Notes: generated by a model not told the origin, from the letters alone. DNA of 64,000 nucleotides from Bolinopsis microptera (GCF_026151205.1 NC_087084.1:11373453-11437452); one strand, 5' to 3'; counted from the first letter of the stretch, positions 12,398 to 26,712 are shown. A program made the numbers and translations.

Positions 12398-14007
12398 GCT
12401 AAATCACTTTTCACTCGATCTTCTAAACCAACTTCAATGAATGTATTTTCGCACGCTGTTTCCGAATCACACCCCATGACATTGGGTACAAATGCTCCCT
12501 GGCGAGATATTGGCGAAAACCGTCTCGTTCACGTGATATGACCGTATAAGGAATTTGGACTAATTTCTCGTCAGGATTATGGCTTCAGCATATGTTTTTG
12601 TTAGGGATTGGATTAGGGTTGGGATCAGATTAGAGTGCGTAAGGGTTTTAAAATGTCGTTCAGGGCCAGCTAGAGAACGGGGTGAAAAAGTCACGTGACA
12701 GTCGAGTGATTAATCATCATCCTGATATCTGACCAATTTGAATTTGTTTCTTTGTTTATGAGAGATCTGTTCCAGACACAGCCTATACGTAGTAGGTATA
12801 GAAGACTGGAGGGACATATCTAATTAAAATAACTCTGGCATTTGTGTCTTGGTTACATGGAATCACGTTTCCAAATCTTTTACACTTACTGAATATCTAC
12901 CCGCTATTTGTGATTTGTGATTCGGTATGGGATCTATGCATTATGGAATCACAGAAAGGTATGCAAAGAAACATGACAGGTATGTTTACCCTAGATAATG
13001 CCAGTTCTAGTTTTTAAACTTGCGGAGTTATAAGCTCTTCTCACGTGTATACAAATGCACTCTTACCATTTGGGAAACTAGTCTAATACTAAACAAGTAT
13101 CGAATTCAAAGAAAAATATTTCATTGTATTCAAAAATATTTCCTTGTGTTTCAAGATTGTAAGAACACTTTTTAACGCCCTGTGTCGGGCTCGTCACGTG
13201 ACGATGCAGTGCCTAAGACTGCTGGACAGTTTAACGACAGTCAATATTCATTACCAATTAGATAATTCATTTAATGGGTATCTAATCAGATAATAGTGAA
13301 TAACGCTCGACATATCCAGGTCGATGTTCGGCTGAAATTATTTCCTTGTGTTTCAAATTTGTCAATTTTTCAGCAGATTAGATTGTAGATTTTTCTTCGA
13401 AGAGTTTTATTTTCTATTATTCTTTTATGTTATAAGTCGTACTAATAAAACTCAGAATTGATGAATCTTGATTCATTAATGCGAAAATGGTAATTTATAA
13501 CAGAATAAATTAAGAGACGATAAAAAGAAATTCATTATTATAAAAAATGATAACGACTGAGCCAAGCAGTTACTCAGGAAATCAAATCTCCCCGAAAGTA
13601 AAAAAACAAAATCACTTCCGAACAGATAAAAGAACCATCGTCACAGAATGTTAAAAAATTTAAAATATTTACAAAATTTAATCGTCTGAAATGCCTGGTA
13701 TTTGAGTCATTTATATTATTTACAATAAAAATTAAGTAATATCCTATTTCAGAGAAAAAGTCTTCAAAAATAAGCGTTTCCCACGTCGGAGATGAGTCAG
13801 GTCAAATAATAGTAAGTAAATAATACTCGCGACATCAAAACATCGGTCATAAGTAAGAGATTAAAATCATAAATATAAATGAATAACATTCTACTTTAAA
13901 TTACCCTAAATTGCATGGAGTTCTTTTTTCGTTAATTCTAACACTTCTTCACAAATACAGCCCAGCTAAGGGAAACTATACAATTGCAAATAATCGGTCC
14001 GGTGTGG
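12398..14007. other. No gene recognised; 3' flank of collagen gene C
   Basis: No domain-like open frame is present. The stretch below 14008 should contain the 3' UTR of collagen gene C, but I found no polyadenylation signal there that I would commit to. Several CACGTG E-box palindromes occur (near 12530, 12692, 13043 and 13195). The one near 12530 is followed by GTATAAGG. Confidence 0.45.
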
Positions 14008-17000
14008 TTAATCTTGGAAATAGTTGATGTGTTTCATGCGAACGTCTTTAGCGCACACAGCACACCTGGCTACACCCATGTCTAAGATTTCATTGATACC
14101 ACTGTACACGTTACCCATACCCCACATGCCCGGTTGGGTCAGATCGGGGTTCTGGGCTAGCCAGTAGTCGATGTTGTTGATGTAGAATCCGCAAGTTCCT
14201 CGTCCGAGACACTCCACGAAGGTAGGTACGTAGAATTCTTCTAGACAAGAACCGGCACTGGCAAGGGTCTGTCCACCACCTGAGGCTCCGGAGGAGGTAA
14301 CCTAGGGAGAGGGTGGGTTAGAGGGTGGATTAGAGGGTGTGTAAATGAGAACCTAGGCAGGGTGGGTTAGAGGGTTGGTTAGGAGGGTGTGGAAATGAAA
14401 ACCTAGGCAGGGTGGGTTAGAGGGTGGGTTAGGGGGGTGGGTTAGGGGGGTGGGTTAGGGGGGTGGGTTAGGGGGTGGGTTAGGGGGGTGGGTTAGAGGG
14501 TGTGGAAATGAGAACCTTGGCAGGGTGGGTTAGAGGGTGGGTTAGGAGGGTGGGTTAGAGGGTGTGGAAATAAGAACATAGGGAGAGGGTGGGTTAAGCG
14601 GGTGTGGAAATGAGAACATGGTGAATTATTATACACGTACTGTATTCTGTAATATTACGGAGGGGGTTTGTTTCAGACGCAAGATATGAAATTAGCAATT
14701 TCAATTGCCGCAAAATTAAGAAAATCTCAATCACACTTACCATAAGATATGAGAATCCCTCCCAGATCTCGTGGAATCCTTCAGGGCACTCTGGTACATC
14801 AGAAGTGAAGGAATGACGAGCAAGAATCTTAGAGCTGCCCCCGCATACACTGCAGCGAGACACGTATCTGAGGGGAGGAGATTGTTAGACGAGGGAGGGG
14901 TTATGGGGTTTGTTAGGTAGATCTACTATGGTTAGAGAGAACAATGGGTGTATTTATGTGTGACATATTTACTAATACCAGAGACAGCATACTTTAGATT
15001 AGCAGACAATACATTATGATTATATGATTTGTCAACAATGAGCCTTTTCAACAATATTACAGAATCACAAATATCGACAGTAATTTATAGCGTTTTTACA
15101 CATAATACTAATAGATAACGTACCCGATAAGATCGTCTAAGTTGGACTCTGGTTTGATGGTGAAGTCTGGGTTTTGTTCGTTAGCCAGGTAGAAAGCTTT
15201 GTCGGTTCTTACTCCGTGATTACATACTTGTCCACCCGAACACTGCATCATTGGTACGGTCTGGAATACTTCGAGGCAAGAGCCGGCACTTCCGAGCTCT
15301 TGAGCAAGACTGTATCCGTTACCTGAAACAATATAACTGTTACGATACTTATTGGAGCAGACAATAAACAACTTGATTCGTAATGGAATAATGAAAAATA
15401 AACATCACTCTTAAAGAAGATATTGAGGACATCATATTATGGTATAATTCTGCTCAGCAATTCAGTAATATATCTCATTCCTGAAACTTACCTTCCAACA
15501 TAACAAGAGAGTATCCAGTCCACAGAGACTTGAAACCTTCTGGGCACTCAGGTACCTCAGTAGTCTGGGAATGTCTGGTCACAACGTGAACGTCACAAGA
15601 CTTGCAGACAGTAGGTCGTTTTTCACAGCCACAGTCTCCTTCGTCTCCTTCCTCTCCTTCAGCTGCTCCCTCTCCTTGGTCTCCCTGTGGATCACATTGT
15701 TAGGGGTACCGTAAATGTGGTGCAGTTTTTTTTTCTTCGTTACATTCAAGGCATCATGTTGGTTACAGGAAACAATATAATTTACAATTTGTTATCTTTG
15801 TGATAACCAGTCGTGGTGGTTAAAAATTATTGGAAATTTTGAGTAAATCTGTATGTACCTCAGGTCCTTCATCTCCTTCATCACCGTCATCACCGTCATC
15901 ACCATCTTCACCGGGTTCTCCAACAGTACCGTTAGGTCCTTGTTCTCCGGGTTCTCCATTGTCTCCTATTATAGTAACAGGTTAAAACCCACTTTCACTT
16001 TCGATTAATACTTCAACTTTTATTGCCAACTTTATTTTTGAACCTTTTTATATTGCATATAAAATATAAATACGAACCATTACACATTTTGTTGCTAAAA
16101 ATAAAGTTGAAATGAGCTCAGTACTAACCGACGTCACCGTCATTTCCAGCTTCTCCCTTATCTCCAGAAACTCCGGGAATACCGGGACCACCAATTTCTC
16201 CATCAGCACCAGGGGCTCCATCGGATCCCATCTCACCGAGATCACCCTCGGCTCCTTCGGGTCCTTCAATTCCTGTGTGGTGATACAGACCTCAAGGTTT
16301 TGTAAAACTTGGTAGATTATGCATTTTGATATTACAATAACTTTATCCATAAATGTTTTTATTTATGAAATAATTATTACCACATTGAATGCATTGTAAT
16401 ATATTTTTTTTCTGTAATTTTGAATTTTTTTCTGTTATCTTGAATTTTTGTCTGTAATTTTATATTTTTCACAATTACCTTGATCTCCAGGTAGTCCGAT
16501 GTCGTCAGGCAGAAGTAAGTCTTGGTTTTCATCGAAGAAAGCAACAAGCTCATCCCAAAGTTCATCTTCCTGAAATGAGGCTTATAATTTCAACAGAGTT
16601 TCATTGTTCCGTTATTTTGACATTCTTCTTCCGAAAATATTAGTGCACTGGAAAAGTTACATTCCAAGGGTATGAACTTTAAGCTGTGAATTTTCGGACG
16701 TATTTTACAATTCAATTATAATTAGATGCCGAAAAAGGAACAGTATTCAAATAATCAGTCAGATAAGGTGAACTGGTAGGTACTTACACCCTCTTCAGGA
16801 CTGATGTCAACGAAGGGATTGTTACCATCGTCACCGCGGACTCCCTTCTCTCCCACACTACCCTTCACTTGGCTGGCTTCACCTGGAATACCATCCAAAT
16901 CCTGACCATCATCTCCCTTTTCTCCGACAGCGCCGGTATCTCCTTTGTCACCATCTTCTCCCTGCAATATTAAACTTAATTGACGTTGTAATTTCTACGG

Positions 17001-20000
17001 TGCTTCATTTTTTCCGTTGATGAGGTTTACGTAACATTCTGGTCATGTTTCGAAGATTACATCGCTTGAAGAGGTGCAATGCAGTGACGATGAGTGACCT
17101 AAATGAGGGGTTTAAAGGTGGATTTCATCTTTGGTGTACTAACAACCCTCCAGGAAATCTAATTATAAAAAACATTTAAAACACAAACCTGTGGGCCAGA
17201 AACACCCTCTTCTCCTTCATCACCCTGGTCTCCTTCATCACCCTTTTCACCTTCATCACCATTTACACCCTGGACTCCCTTGGCGCCAGTTTCTCCAACC
17301 GGTCCATCCTCTCCCTTGGCTCCGTCAACTGCATTTGCACCATCCTCACCGTCAGGGCCTGGTGGTATTGTTTATTTCAACACAACATAGACAGCAAATA
17401 CATCGACGATTCTATTTTATATTCATTTATTGCTGTACTCTGTAAAATTTGAAAAGTATGTAATACAATATTTTAAAAGTTTAAATAACTGGTACTACGT
17501 TCTTGAGGAATTTTAAACATCTTATGCTGAGACTAAGCGAGAGATATAAACAAATGAACTTATTCTGATCAAGGTTGGAAATTTAAATCATCACAAATTG
17601 CCAAATCCCAGTTCATTATGTAACGGAGTTTTATATTAACAGGAGACGATGTAACAGAGTCGATATATTGTAATGTTGCCATGGGGTGGCAAGTCCCCAT
17701 ACATCGTGGTCCGGTAGTTTCATTGCGTCCTAATATATGCAACAACTAAACAAGTATATTTCCATTGTAATGACAATTGGATATGCGAAATTTAAAGACG
17801 CAACGGGGCAGTTATTTCCCGATCGAAAAATTGCAGTTAAGTATAATACTAACCAGTATGGTCCTCTCCAGGTGCACCTTGTTCACCGTTTTGCCCGGGC
17901 TCGCCTTGGTTTCCCTGGCTGCCCTCTGGACCTGCAACACCGTCTTCTCCCTTGGGGGAAATTTGTTTAGATTTTGAGCAAAACTATCTCCCAAATCCAC
18001 ATGTACACTATATGCAAAGCTATATCTGAACTTTTGGAAAACTTAATCTACACGGAGCTTTGGTCGTAAGTGTAAAAATTTCAAACTCAAATTATAGTGT
18101 ACCAATCCACCTTTGAAAACAGAAATCCTGTTGAGGATCATTAAATAAAAACTTTTAAAAATCGAAAATAAACTAACCACATCACCATCAACTCCATCTG
18201 CACCTTGAGCTCCCTTAGGTCCATCAGGTCCTTTGTCACCCTCAGGTCCATCTTCTCCAACTTCTCCTTTGCCTCCTACAGGTCCCTGATCTCCTTTGGG
18301 TCCTTGTTCTCCTGGCACTCCTGGTTCTCCCTGCTGATGGGCACCTGAAAGAAAACAAATTATGATAATATTTATGAAGGAGCACATGTAATAGTGATTT
18401 TCATGTTGATACCGAGGCTAATGTTTTTTGAAATAGACAAGTTGTGTATGGATTTAATAGACTGAAGGCAGAATGAATCATACGATGAAATGACCTATTC
18501 ACCATAATTTTATTTGTATTACCTTTAGCAATATGAAGTACTCCATCTTCACCAGGGAGGCCATTACTTCCATTAAGTCCTGGTTCTCCATCTGGTCCTT
18601 GGTCTCCTATTTCTCCCTTAGGTCCTTGTTCTCCCTCGTTTCCTTGATCTCCCTCGTCTCCTTGAGCTCCCTCGTCTCCTTGATCTCCATCGGGTCCTTT
18701 TGGTCCTTGGGCTCCTTTTTCTCCATCAGCGCCTACATCACCTTTTTCGCCTACAACACCTTCATCTCCTTGGTCACCTTGGTCTCCCTGAAATTGCATT
18801 AAATTTAACCATCATATAATTTGACTCTAATCATATTCAAGTACTACATTTTATGAGGTTATAGTAATAACTTATCGATCAGGATCTCAATGCACCATCA
18901 AACGATGCACCATCAAACGACTAACTGCATTTCAGATTATCATTGCATGCATTATCTAGGACCTAGGTTCATAAAATAAAAAATCTTTGGAGGTGCTTAT
19001 TGTTGTATTTAAGATCACGAATAACCAAAAATCTGTACCTTGTCACCAACGGCCCCGGGAATACCAGGAAGGCCCTTGGCACCATTCTCTCCAGGATTAC
19101 CAATGGCACCATCGGAACCATCTGCACCGTTCATTCCTGGAGCTCCGGCATCACCAACTTCTCCGGGGGCTCCATCAGCTCCCTGTTACGAAATAGTTTA
19201 GCCGTTCATTTGAGATTTAATGTGTAGCAAATTCTTTTAATCACTGTCAGCCTTTACGATCACAACTAAATGCAAAAAGATTTGAAAAAGATGAAATAAT
19301 TTCATTTAAACAGTTCTTTTTATAAGCAAAAGTGCTTTCGACAGTTCTTTCGTAATCACCAATAATCTATGAGATATAATTGGTAACGATTCTAACCTGC
19401 ATTCCTGCTGGTCCATCACCATCTGCACCAGCTGGTCCTTGGTTACCCTTGGCTCCTAGCTCTCCATCTGGTCCCTTTTCTCCTTTAGCACCGTCGTCTC
19501 CGTCAACCCCTTGGTCACCTTCATCACCATTGTCACCCCATTCACCAGCATCACCTACATCACCAGGTTCACCTGCAAGAAATGTGCGTATTTATCAAAA
19601 TGTAGCAATGACAAAATTCACCAAACTAAATCATTTGAAATGATGAGGTAAAAATAACAATGATAAAAATGAATATCAGTCTTGGTTTACGGGTGGTATA
19701 ACCAAACTCAGAAATAGTAGGCTTTTATGACACAAGCAACAAGTAACATACGACTATTCGCAGAACCGCATGTAATGTTTCAAAGTGTGAGTATGGCCCA
19801 ATCGTGTGTAGAACTTACCCTGTGCTCCTGTTTCTCCTTGATCTCCCTCGGCTCCTTCTTCTCCCTGGTTACCAATTTCACCTTGAGCTCCCTCTTCGCC
19901 TTTTTCTCCTACTGCACCAGTGGGACCTTCAACACCTTTTTCACCTTCAGCTCCATCAAGACCATTAAGACCAGCATCACCGGGTTCTCCTTGTGGTCCT

Positions 20001-23000
20001 TCTACTCCGGGAACTCCAGTGTCACCCTAAAAGAATTAATTTAAGCTCTCAAATTTTAATTCTTTTTATATTTATCCGTATGACAACTGTGACACTGACA
20101 GAGTCAAATAATTTCTTTTTAAGCATTAGGTCAGAAATTAGGTCGCCAAGTGTTTTATGGTACATCCACATTCGATTATTACAAAGAATTCTCATTTACT
20201 TTATTCGGGTGAACTGCGTGTTATTGAAATATATTATCTTTCTCTCTCGGTTACGGCCAACGGTTTCTGGCCTCCTACAATTGAAATGTATTAATATTAT
20301 ATTATACAACTTACTTTCTGTCCGAAAACACCTTTGGGGCCAACTGCTCCATCAGAACCATCCAAACCAGCGAGACCTACACTACCGATAACTCCCTTAT
20401 CTCCTGCAAAATAAACCACTTTGACATAAAGTTTAAAATAATTCTAATATAGATAATTTAATAAACAGTGAGCTATAAAACAAGCTTGTATTCATCACCT
20501 TCTAGAGGATGTACCTATCTACAGACTAAATGAATATAAGGCATTATCCCTTACCACTTAATCCATCAGCTCCGACTTCTCCAGCATCTCCTACTGCACC
20601 CTCGGCTCCAGCAGCTCCTTTCTCTCCAGCAGCTCCATTAGGGCCTTGTTCACCAGAAGCACCTTTGTCGCCAGACTCTCCTGTTTCTCCTACAGTTGTG
20701 TCTCCTTTCTCTCCGGCGACACCCTCATCTCCTTGGTCACCAATGGGACCAACGGGACCTAGTTCACCTTGTTCTCCTTCATCCCCAGCTGGTCCTTGAT
20801 CTCCTTTGGAACCATCGGGAGCATCCTCCCCAGGCTCTCCTTTAGCACCGTCTGCTCCTGGACCACCTTCAGCACCGTTATTTCCCTCGGGTCCGTCTGG
20901 TCCTTTTTCACCCTGTTCGCCAGCCTCACCTGTGGCTCCTTTTGCACCTTGAGCTCCGGGTTCCCCCTCTGCTCCGATTTCTCCTTGTTCGCCATTACTG
21001 CCGGGTGCACCGTTTGCCCCATCAGCTCCATCGAGTCCATCAGAACCACTGTCTCCAACTCCTCCTTGGTTACCTTTTTGTCCAATTAGACCACTATCAC
21101 CTGTTTCGCCTTGAGCTCCTTGGTCACCCGGATCTCCGTTGGCACCATCAAGTCCTGCAAGGGCATTGATTCCTGGTATACCAACAAGACCTTTTGGTCC
21201 CTCGATGCCCTCACCTCCACGAACGCCTGAGGCACCTTTAGCTCCGGCTCCTCCTTTTTCACCAGGTGAGCCATCGGCTCCATCCAATCCATTTAAGCCA
21301 TCTTCACCTACAGGACCTTGCTCTCCAACATCACCAGTTTCGCCAGACGGTCCTTGGTCACCCTGATCACCAAGTTCACCATCATCTCCACTAGGAGCGT
21401 TAGCTCCTGCTGCACCCTTATCACCCTGAGCACCAGGCTCTCCAACGGCTCCATCATCTGCATCATCTCCTGGTGCACCGATATCACCCTTAGCTCCTTG
21501 TGCTCCTGGCTGTCCATTTGCTCCTGCTTCTCCTTCAGCCCCGACAGCACCAGGTTCTCCGTTAACTCCTGGGATACCAGCATTTCCTTTTTCTCCATCG
21601 AATCCTGGCAGTGCGCTGTCGCCCTCTTCTCCTTGATCACCTTTCTCGCCCTCTATTCCCTGATCACCCTCCTCACCTGAGAGAAGGTCATGTTGAAAAC
21701 CAAAGTAGTTGGTTAGAAATTGGTCGGAAATTTTGTCATACAGTGAATTTTTGAACTGTTATATTAAGCTAAGTAAGAATTAAACCATATTGAGAAAGTT
21801 AAACTCCAGTTTAGGATAGCTTATAGCAAAGCCTAGCCTCTGGGCCCTGATTACTGATTAGTAATGCTCTACTTCTATTTGATTCTCTTTTACCCTGAAC
21901 ACTAACCTTGTGGTCCTTCTTCTCCTTGGTCTCCTTTCTCTCCTACATCTCCTGGTTCTCCGACTACTCCATCGCTGCCGTCGAGTCCATCAGATCCGTT
22001 TTCGCCGTCAACTCCAGACTCACCCTTAGCTCCTTGCTCGCCAGTGGGACCTTGTGCTCCTACTGCTCCCTATTAGAGAAACCCGATGTAAATTCATTGC
22101 TTTATTTGCAGCCTGACTTTATGTGAATTGATAAACTTTAAATAAGTGGACATTCAAATATACATTTAAATCACACTCACATCAGCTCCATCAGCTCCAT
22201 CAGCTGCATCATCACCAGCAGGTCCTTGTTCTCCTTGAGCACCGGTCTCACCTGCAAATCAATCTTTCAGTTGGATGTACGCTCATGTAGGGCGTAGGCA
22301 AACGATAATTAAAGGAAGGCTTTGTTAAATGGACACTGATGCCATCCATGTAAAGCCTAACATATTTGTAATTTGCAGTCTACCAGCAAAAGTGTTATGA
22401 TCTCGCTGCCGTTATCATTGAAGCTTACCAACATCTCCTTGGATTCCAACAACTCCCTTTTCGCCAGATTCTCCTTGGGCTCCGTCCTCTCCTCCTACTC
22501 CTTGTGCTCCTTGCTCTCCTGGATCGCCAGTCACATCAGCACCATTATCACCAGGATCTCCAACTGCTCCAGGATCCCCAGAAGGTCCCTTGTCGCCAGG
22601 TTCTCCCTGTGCACCAGTGGTGTGTTCACCCTGTGGGCCCTGAGCACCCTTAACTCCATCAATTCCGTTATCAGCATCTTCGCCTGACAAAGTTTTTGAC
22701 TATCAGTTCAATTAGTTATTTAGATAGAAACACGATTTTTGTAATATGAGAAATTAAAACAAATGCATCCAATCTATTGAAGTTAGTTGCTTACCATCAG
22801 GTCCCTGTTCTCCAGGGATTCCGGCTGGTCCTGGTGCACCTTCGCCTCCGGCATTGCCATCAAGTCCTGGGGCTCCCTTCATACCGGGTTCTCCCTGGAA
22901 TTTTATTCCAATTTAGATTTTTAAATTTGCTTGGCAACCACTAAAACTTTTCTGTCCAGTCTATGTCAGAAATGTTTGATAATACAACAAAAATTAGATA

Positions 23001-25882
23001 GATGATAAGAACATAATACACAAACAAGGAGGCGTCTTGTCTGAGCCAAAGAGTTCTAAAATTCACACCTGTGCGCCAAGTTGTCCGGGGAATCCATCGA
23101 TACCGTCCTCACCGTCTGGACCAACATCACCTTGAGCTCCTTGGTCACCGGGTGCACCTTTAGCACCAGCATCACCAGGTTCACCTTTAGAACCGACTAT
23201 TCCTTCGTCTCCGTTTACTGGATTGCCGATGAGGTATCCCTTTTCTCCCTGTTCACCGTCTTCTCCGTTGTCTCCATTTGCACCGTCGTTACCAGAAGCT
23301 CCTTTGGCACCATCTGGTCCTGGCATTCCTTGGACTCCAACAAGACCCTGGGACATTTTGATCAATAATTTGACCTTAAACACTTAAAACATAAGCTGAT
23401 TTTGAAATGTGACTAATTTTGTGTGACTAATTTTAGACATTTCACTATCGGATTTTATTTCAGAAGGTATGATTAAAATTAATGGATTATGTTGAGACTC
23501 ACTTTTTCACCATTAGGTCCTTGATCTCCGACCTCTCCTGGCTCGCCAACATCACCCTTTTGTCCCTGATCTCCCTCTTCGCCCTGAGGTCCTGCAGGTC
23601 CCTTATCACCCTGTGGACCAGCGTTACCCTGTTCTCCTTGAGGTCCATCGTTTCCAGCTGAGCCTTGTTCACCGGGAGCTCCCTGTTCTCCATCTGGGCC
23701 TTGATCTCCAACAGCTCCATCACTTCCGTTGATAACCTCACCAGGCGAACCTAAATTCAATGAGTATTACAATTTCAGTTCGATCAAGCACAGTTCAAGA
23801 CGGAAAATAATTCGATCGCGTATTCTATTAAAGTGTTAATGATACAGTTGTTTAATCATACATACTCCTGCAAAGCAGCATTTCTCCTGATTAATGTAAT
23901 CTATGCAATTAACATACCTTGGGGTCCTTTATCACCATCAGCACCTGCTACTCCATCAGCACCATGACTTCCGTCGGATCCATCAGGGCCGTTGTCTCCT
24001 TGGGGTCCTTGTTCTCCTGGTCCTCCTTGGATTCCTGAGTCGCCATTGGGTCCTGCGAAATATTGTTTTTATTAATAAGTTCACTGCGTTACCATCACTT
24101 TCAGATTAGCTAATTTAAAATTTTAAAATTTTATCATCATTCCAAGCGTAACTGCGTTTCATGGAATCTGATAACAATGGTCATCAAAATTTAAAAAAAA
24201 GGTTAAGTGTCAAATAACTTCACCGCACCCTTTTCGCCCTCAGCTCCTGCTTCTCCTTGGGCACCCTTTGCTCCATCAGATCCGTCAGATCCGTCACTGC
24301 CGGGCGCACCTGAAAGTTGCTTACTGTTAGAAAGCTTTAATTCGTTATGCGAGCAAAAACATTTCATCCAATGTATTGTTTTTGTATATTAGAGCTTTAG
24401 CCACAGGTAGGTTGGTCTGCACGGAGCCCCACAGGATGATATGTTATTGATTGGATTCCAATCTTATCTCAAATAAATTGTGGGTTCCTCCCATGTAGCG
24501 GCAAAACAATCAAACGTCACACTTTCTAACGATAAGAGCATTAAATATACAATAATGTTGTGTTAACCTGCTTCTCCGCTTTCTCCGTTGGCTCCATCTA
24601 AACCGTCTGGTCCTTTCTCTCCCTGGGGTTCCTGGGTATCTGCACCCTGGTCTCCAGGTCCACCCTCTGATCCTTCAGGTCCATCAGATCCAGCTGGACC
24701 ATCTTCTCCCTAGATCACAAGGTAATATTAGGGGACAAAGGTTTTTTAAAATACCATGTTTGGAGGTACCTTTAAGATGATGGAAACAAGGTATTTTCAG
24801 CTGGCACTCGATACTATTGATGTCACAGTTTAATTCGTTTCAATGGTCAATAATCCTGCAGCGATCGAGATCGCTAAATAAAATGGATTTTTATTGACTA
24901 ATGATAAAGACATATTTGCACACCTGAAGACCGATGGGACCCATATCTCCCTTAGCACCATCTTCAGCATTGGTTCCGTTGCAACCATCAACACCAGTTA
25001 CACCATCTTCACCATCCTCTCCTTCGATACCGGGTAACCCAGAAGGACCTACTGCTCCCAGATTTCCAGGTTCTCCCTGTTCTCCCTTAGCACCACTAGT
25101 TCCGTACGGACCACCAGCACCTTTAGGTCCTGCCAATCCAGCTGGTCCTTGCTCACCAACGGGTCCCATTTTGCCTGAAAGAAAAATGTAACATCATCTG
25201 AAGTTTCTGTATCCAGCTGAATTTTAATTATAAACTTGTAAATTGTCAAATTGTCATGTTAGAATAGTGATTACAAAACTTTAAACTGATACAGCGTAAA
25301 ATAGAATCTAGACGAGTGTTACACCACAAACCTTCATGGCCGGCTGCACCTGCAGGTCCTAGGAGACCCCTGTCTCCCCTCATTCCTTTCAAGAATCTAG
25401 CTCTCTGAAATTTAATCCATAAGCTTTGATTCGAGTGTTGTATAGAAATAAGTATTATGCATGTTGCTTAAATATTACTATATAATAATATTTTAATAAC
25501 AATATTTTAAGACTATAATAAGACTATAATAAGACTATAATAAGACTATAATAAGACTTTAATAATACTATAATAAGACTATAATAAGACTATTATAATA
25601 CTATAATAAGACTATTATAATACTATAACAAGACTATTATAAGACTATTATAAGACTATTATAAGACTATAACAAGACTATAATTAGACTATTATAAGAT
25701 TATTATAAGACTATCTTAACGCTTACCCTACGACAGCAAGCGGCTGGGTCTGCTTCAGCATCAGCGAACGCATCCGGATCTGCAGCAGGGTCGGCAGCTG
25801 CGTCAGGTTTAGCTTCAGGTTTCGCCCACGCAAGACACAGCACTAATGTGAACAGAATACTAAGCCTCGTTAGGCTTGCCAT
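14008..25882 (-). CDS. Collagen IV-type chain, gene C (29 exons, 1906 aa)
   Basis: This encodes a secreted basement-membrane collagen. Exons (high to low): 25727-25882, 25332-25404, 24924-25174, 24568-24709, 24229-24309, 23918-24052, 23503-23750, 23069-23347, 22795-22894, 22429-22683, 22181-22251, 21907-22069, 20555-21676, 20315-20403, 19819-20026, 19397-19572, 19039-19182, 18523-18787, 18178-18344, 17854-17950, 17189-17358, 16788-16961, 16479-16569, 16129-16272, 15859-15965, 15492-15684, 15124-15322, 14741-14867, 14008-14301. Phases agree throughout. The signal peptide is about residues 1-20, followed by an Ala/Asp-rich spacer and CC at 49-50. A very acidic Gly-X-Y helix runs from about 59 to 1653 with a non-collagenous segment in exons 22-23. 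The NC1 domain (about 1654-1906) has RHSQTTE, GSAGSC, VRTDKAF and [10 protein letters not shown]. The ATG has a CACCATGG context. The least certain splice site is the donor of exon 5 (GTGCGG), chosen to keep phase. The family is certain; orthology to a named chain is not. Confidence 0.9.
14305..14611. repeat. G-rich minisatellite in the last intron of gene C
   Basis: Tandem units of GGGTGGGTTAGAGG and GGGTGGGTTAGGGG alternate with a longer unit ending in GTGTGGAAATGAGAACCTA. Long G runs lie on the plus strand, opposite to transcription, so the pre-mRNA carries the C-rich strand. The array fills much of intron 28 (14302-14740) inside the NC1 coding region. The GGGTTAGGG core resembles telomeric DNA. 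Confidence 0.9.
17684..17737. repeat. Dispersed intronic repeat, copy 1
   Basis: A block starting CATGGGGTGGCAAGTCCCCA and continuing CATCGTGGTCCGGTAGTTTC lies in intron 20 of gene C. It recurs almost unchanged at about 40819-40876 in intron 12 of gene D. The GGGG/CCCC parts of the first half can pair as a hairpin. Confidence 0.8.
25509..25713. repeat. 11-bp AT-rich tandem array in intron 1 of gene C
   Basis: About 18 imperfect copies of AAGACTATAAT occur, with variants such as ATTATAAGACT. The array sits directly next to the donor of the signal-peptide exon (25727-25882). The donor itself lies outside it and is intact. Confidence 0.85.
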
Positions 25883-26712
25883 GGTGCTTTCAGTCGGCCA
25901 GCCCTAGCTGGGAGCTTGTTTTTTAGTTTGGGGTGAACTGAGGTTATATTACAATTGCTGGTAAAATCAATATTAGGATGTGTTAATTAGCGCGGAAAAG
26001 TTAGCATTCAAGTTAAATGCTCAAACAGTTTGAAAAGTTAATTAACAGTTATCAGATTAAAGTCGGCAAATCAACAAATGGTGCTTAAGCAACTAACGAT
26101 ATGAAGAAAAAAACCACGAATGTAAATCACAAATGAAGATCAAAAATGTAGATCAGATAAACATCACAATTAAAGATCTGTCTCTGTGACAAAAACGGAG
26201 GTCTGGTAGAGGTTCTGAGGACGACTTCAGTACCTTGAACAGAGGCTAGCTCGGAACCACTTCAACTAGATTCCTGATCTATCGAGACATAGCTAAGATG
26301 AGAAAAGTGGGTTAGTGTTATATTGGCGAGATATCTCCTTATATGAGTAACACGCGGGTTCCGAACAAGCCCCGTTTTAGAGCAGACAAATCCTTTGACC
26401 CGCATTTGTTGACAAAATAATTTTAAGGTTCTGTTCGGAAACACATTAATCTATGAGTAAATTATTTTGTATTTTATCAATTCAATCAGTTAAATTAATT
26501 GTTTTATAATTAATTAATAAATTAATTGTTTTATACTTTTAGTAAAGTCAATAAATACAAGTTATTATTGCTATGCGGGTAAACAAACTTTATAGTTAGC
26601 ATGGTATACAAACAGTATAAAAGAGATTTTGTAAAATTATTAATTATTCATATCTATAAAGTTAAAAATTAATAAAAGGCAGGCAATCCTGCAAATAAAA
26701 TTTCATCTAATC
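25883..26712. other. Spacer: 5' flank of gene C
   Basis: No gene was found. Just upstream of the gene C start, reading on the minus strand, CCCAGCTAG precedes the leader GGCTGGCCGACTGAAAGCACC. The AG could be a splice acceptor placed much like those in front of genes B and D. The rest is AT-rich without a recognisable promoter. Confidence 0.4.

Noticed and set aside
16048-16350. Minus-strand frame of 100 codons starting MDKVIVISK
   Set aside because: It runs in a different frame from the phase-consistent collagen exon 16129-16272 and has no Gly-X-Y register.
18533-18802. Plus-strand Ser/Leu-rich frames opposite the collagen exons (also at 20769-21089, 32448-32945, 34552-34968)
   Set aside because: They are antisense shadows of Gly-X-Y coding DNA. 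The periodic SLxSLxSL or SPxSPxSP pattern follows from reading GGN-rich exons backwards.
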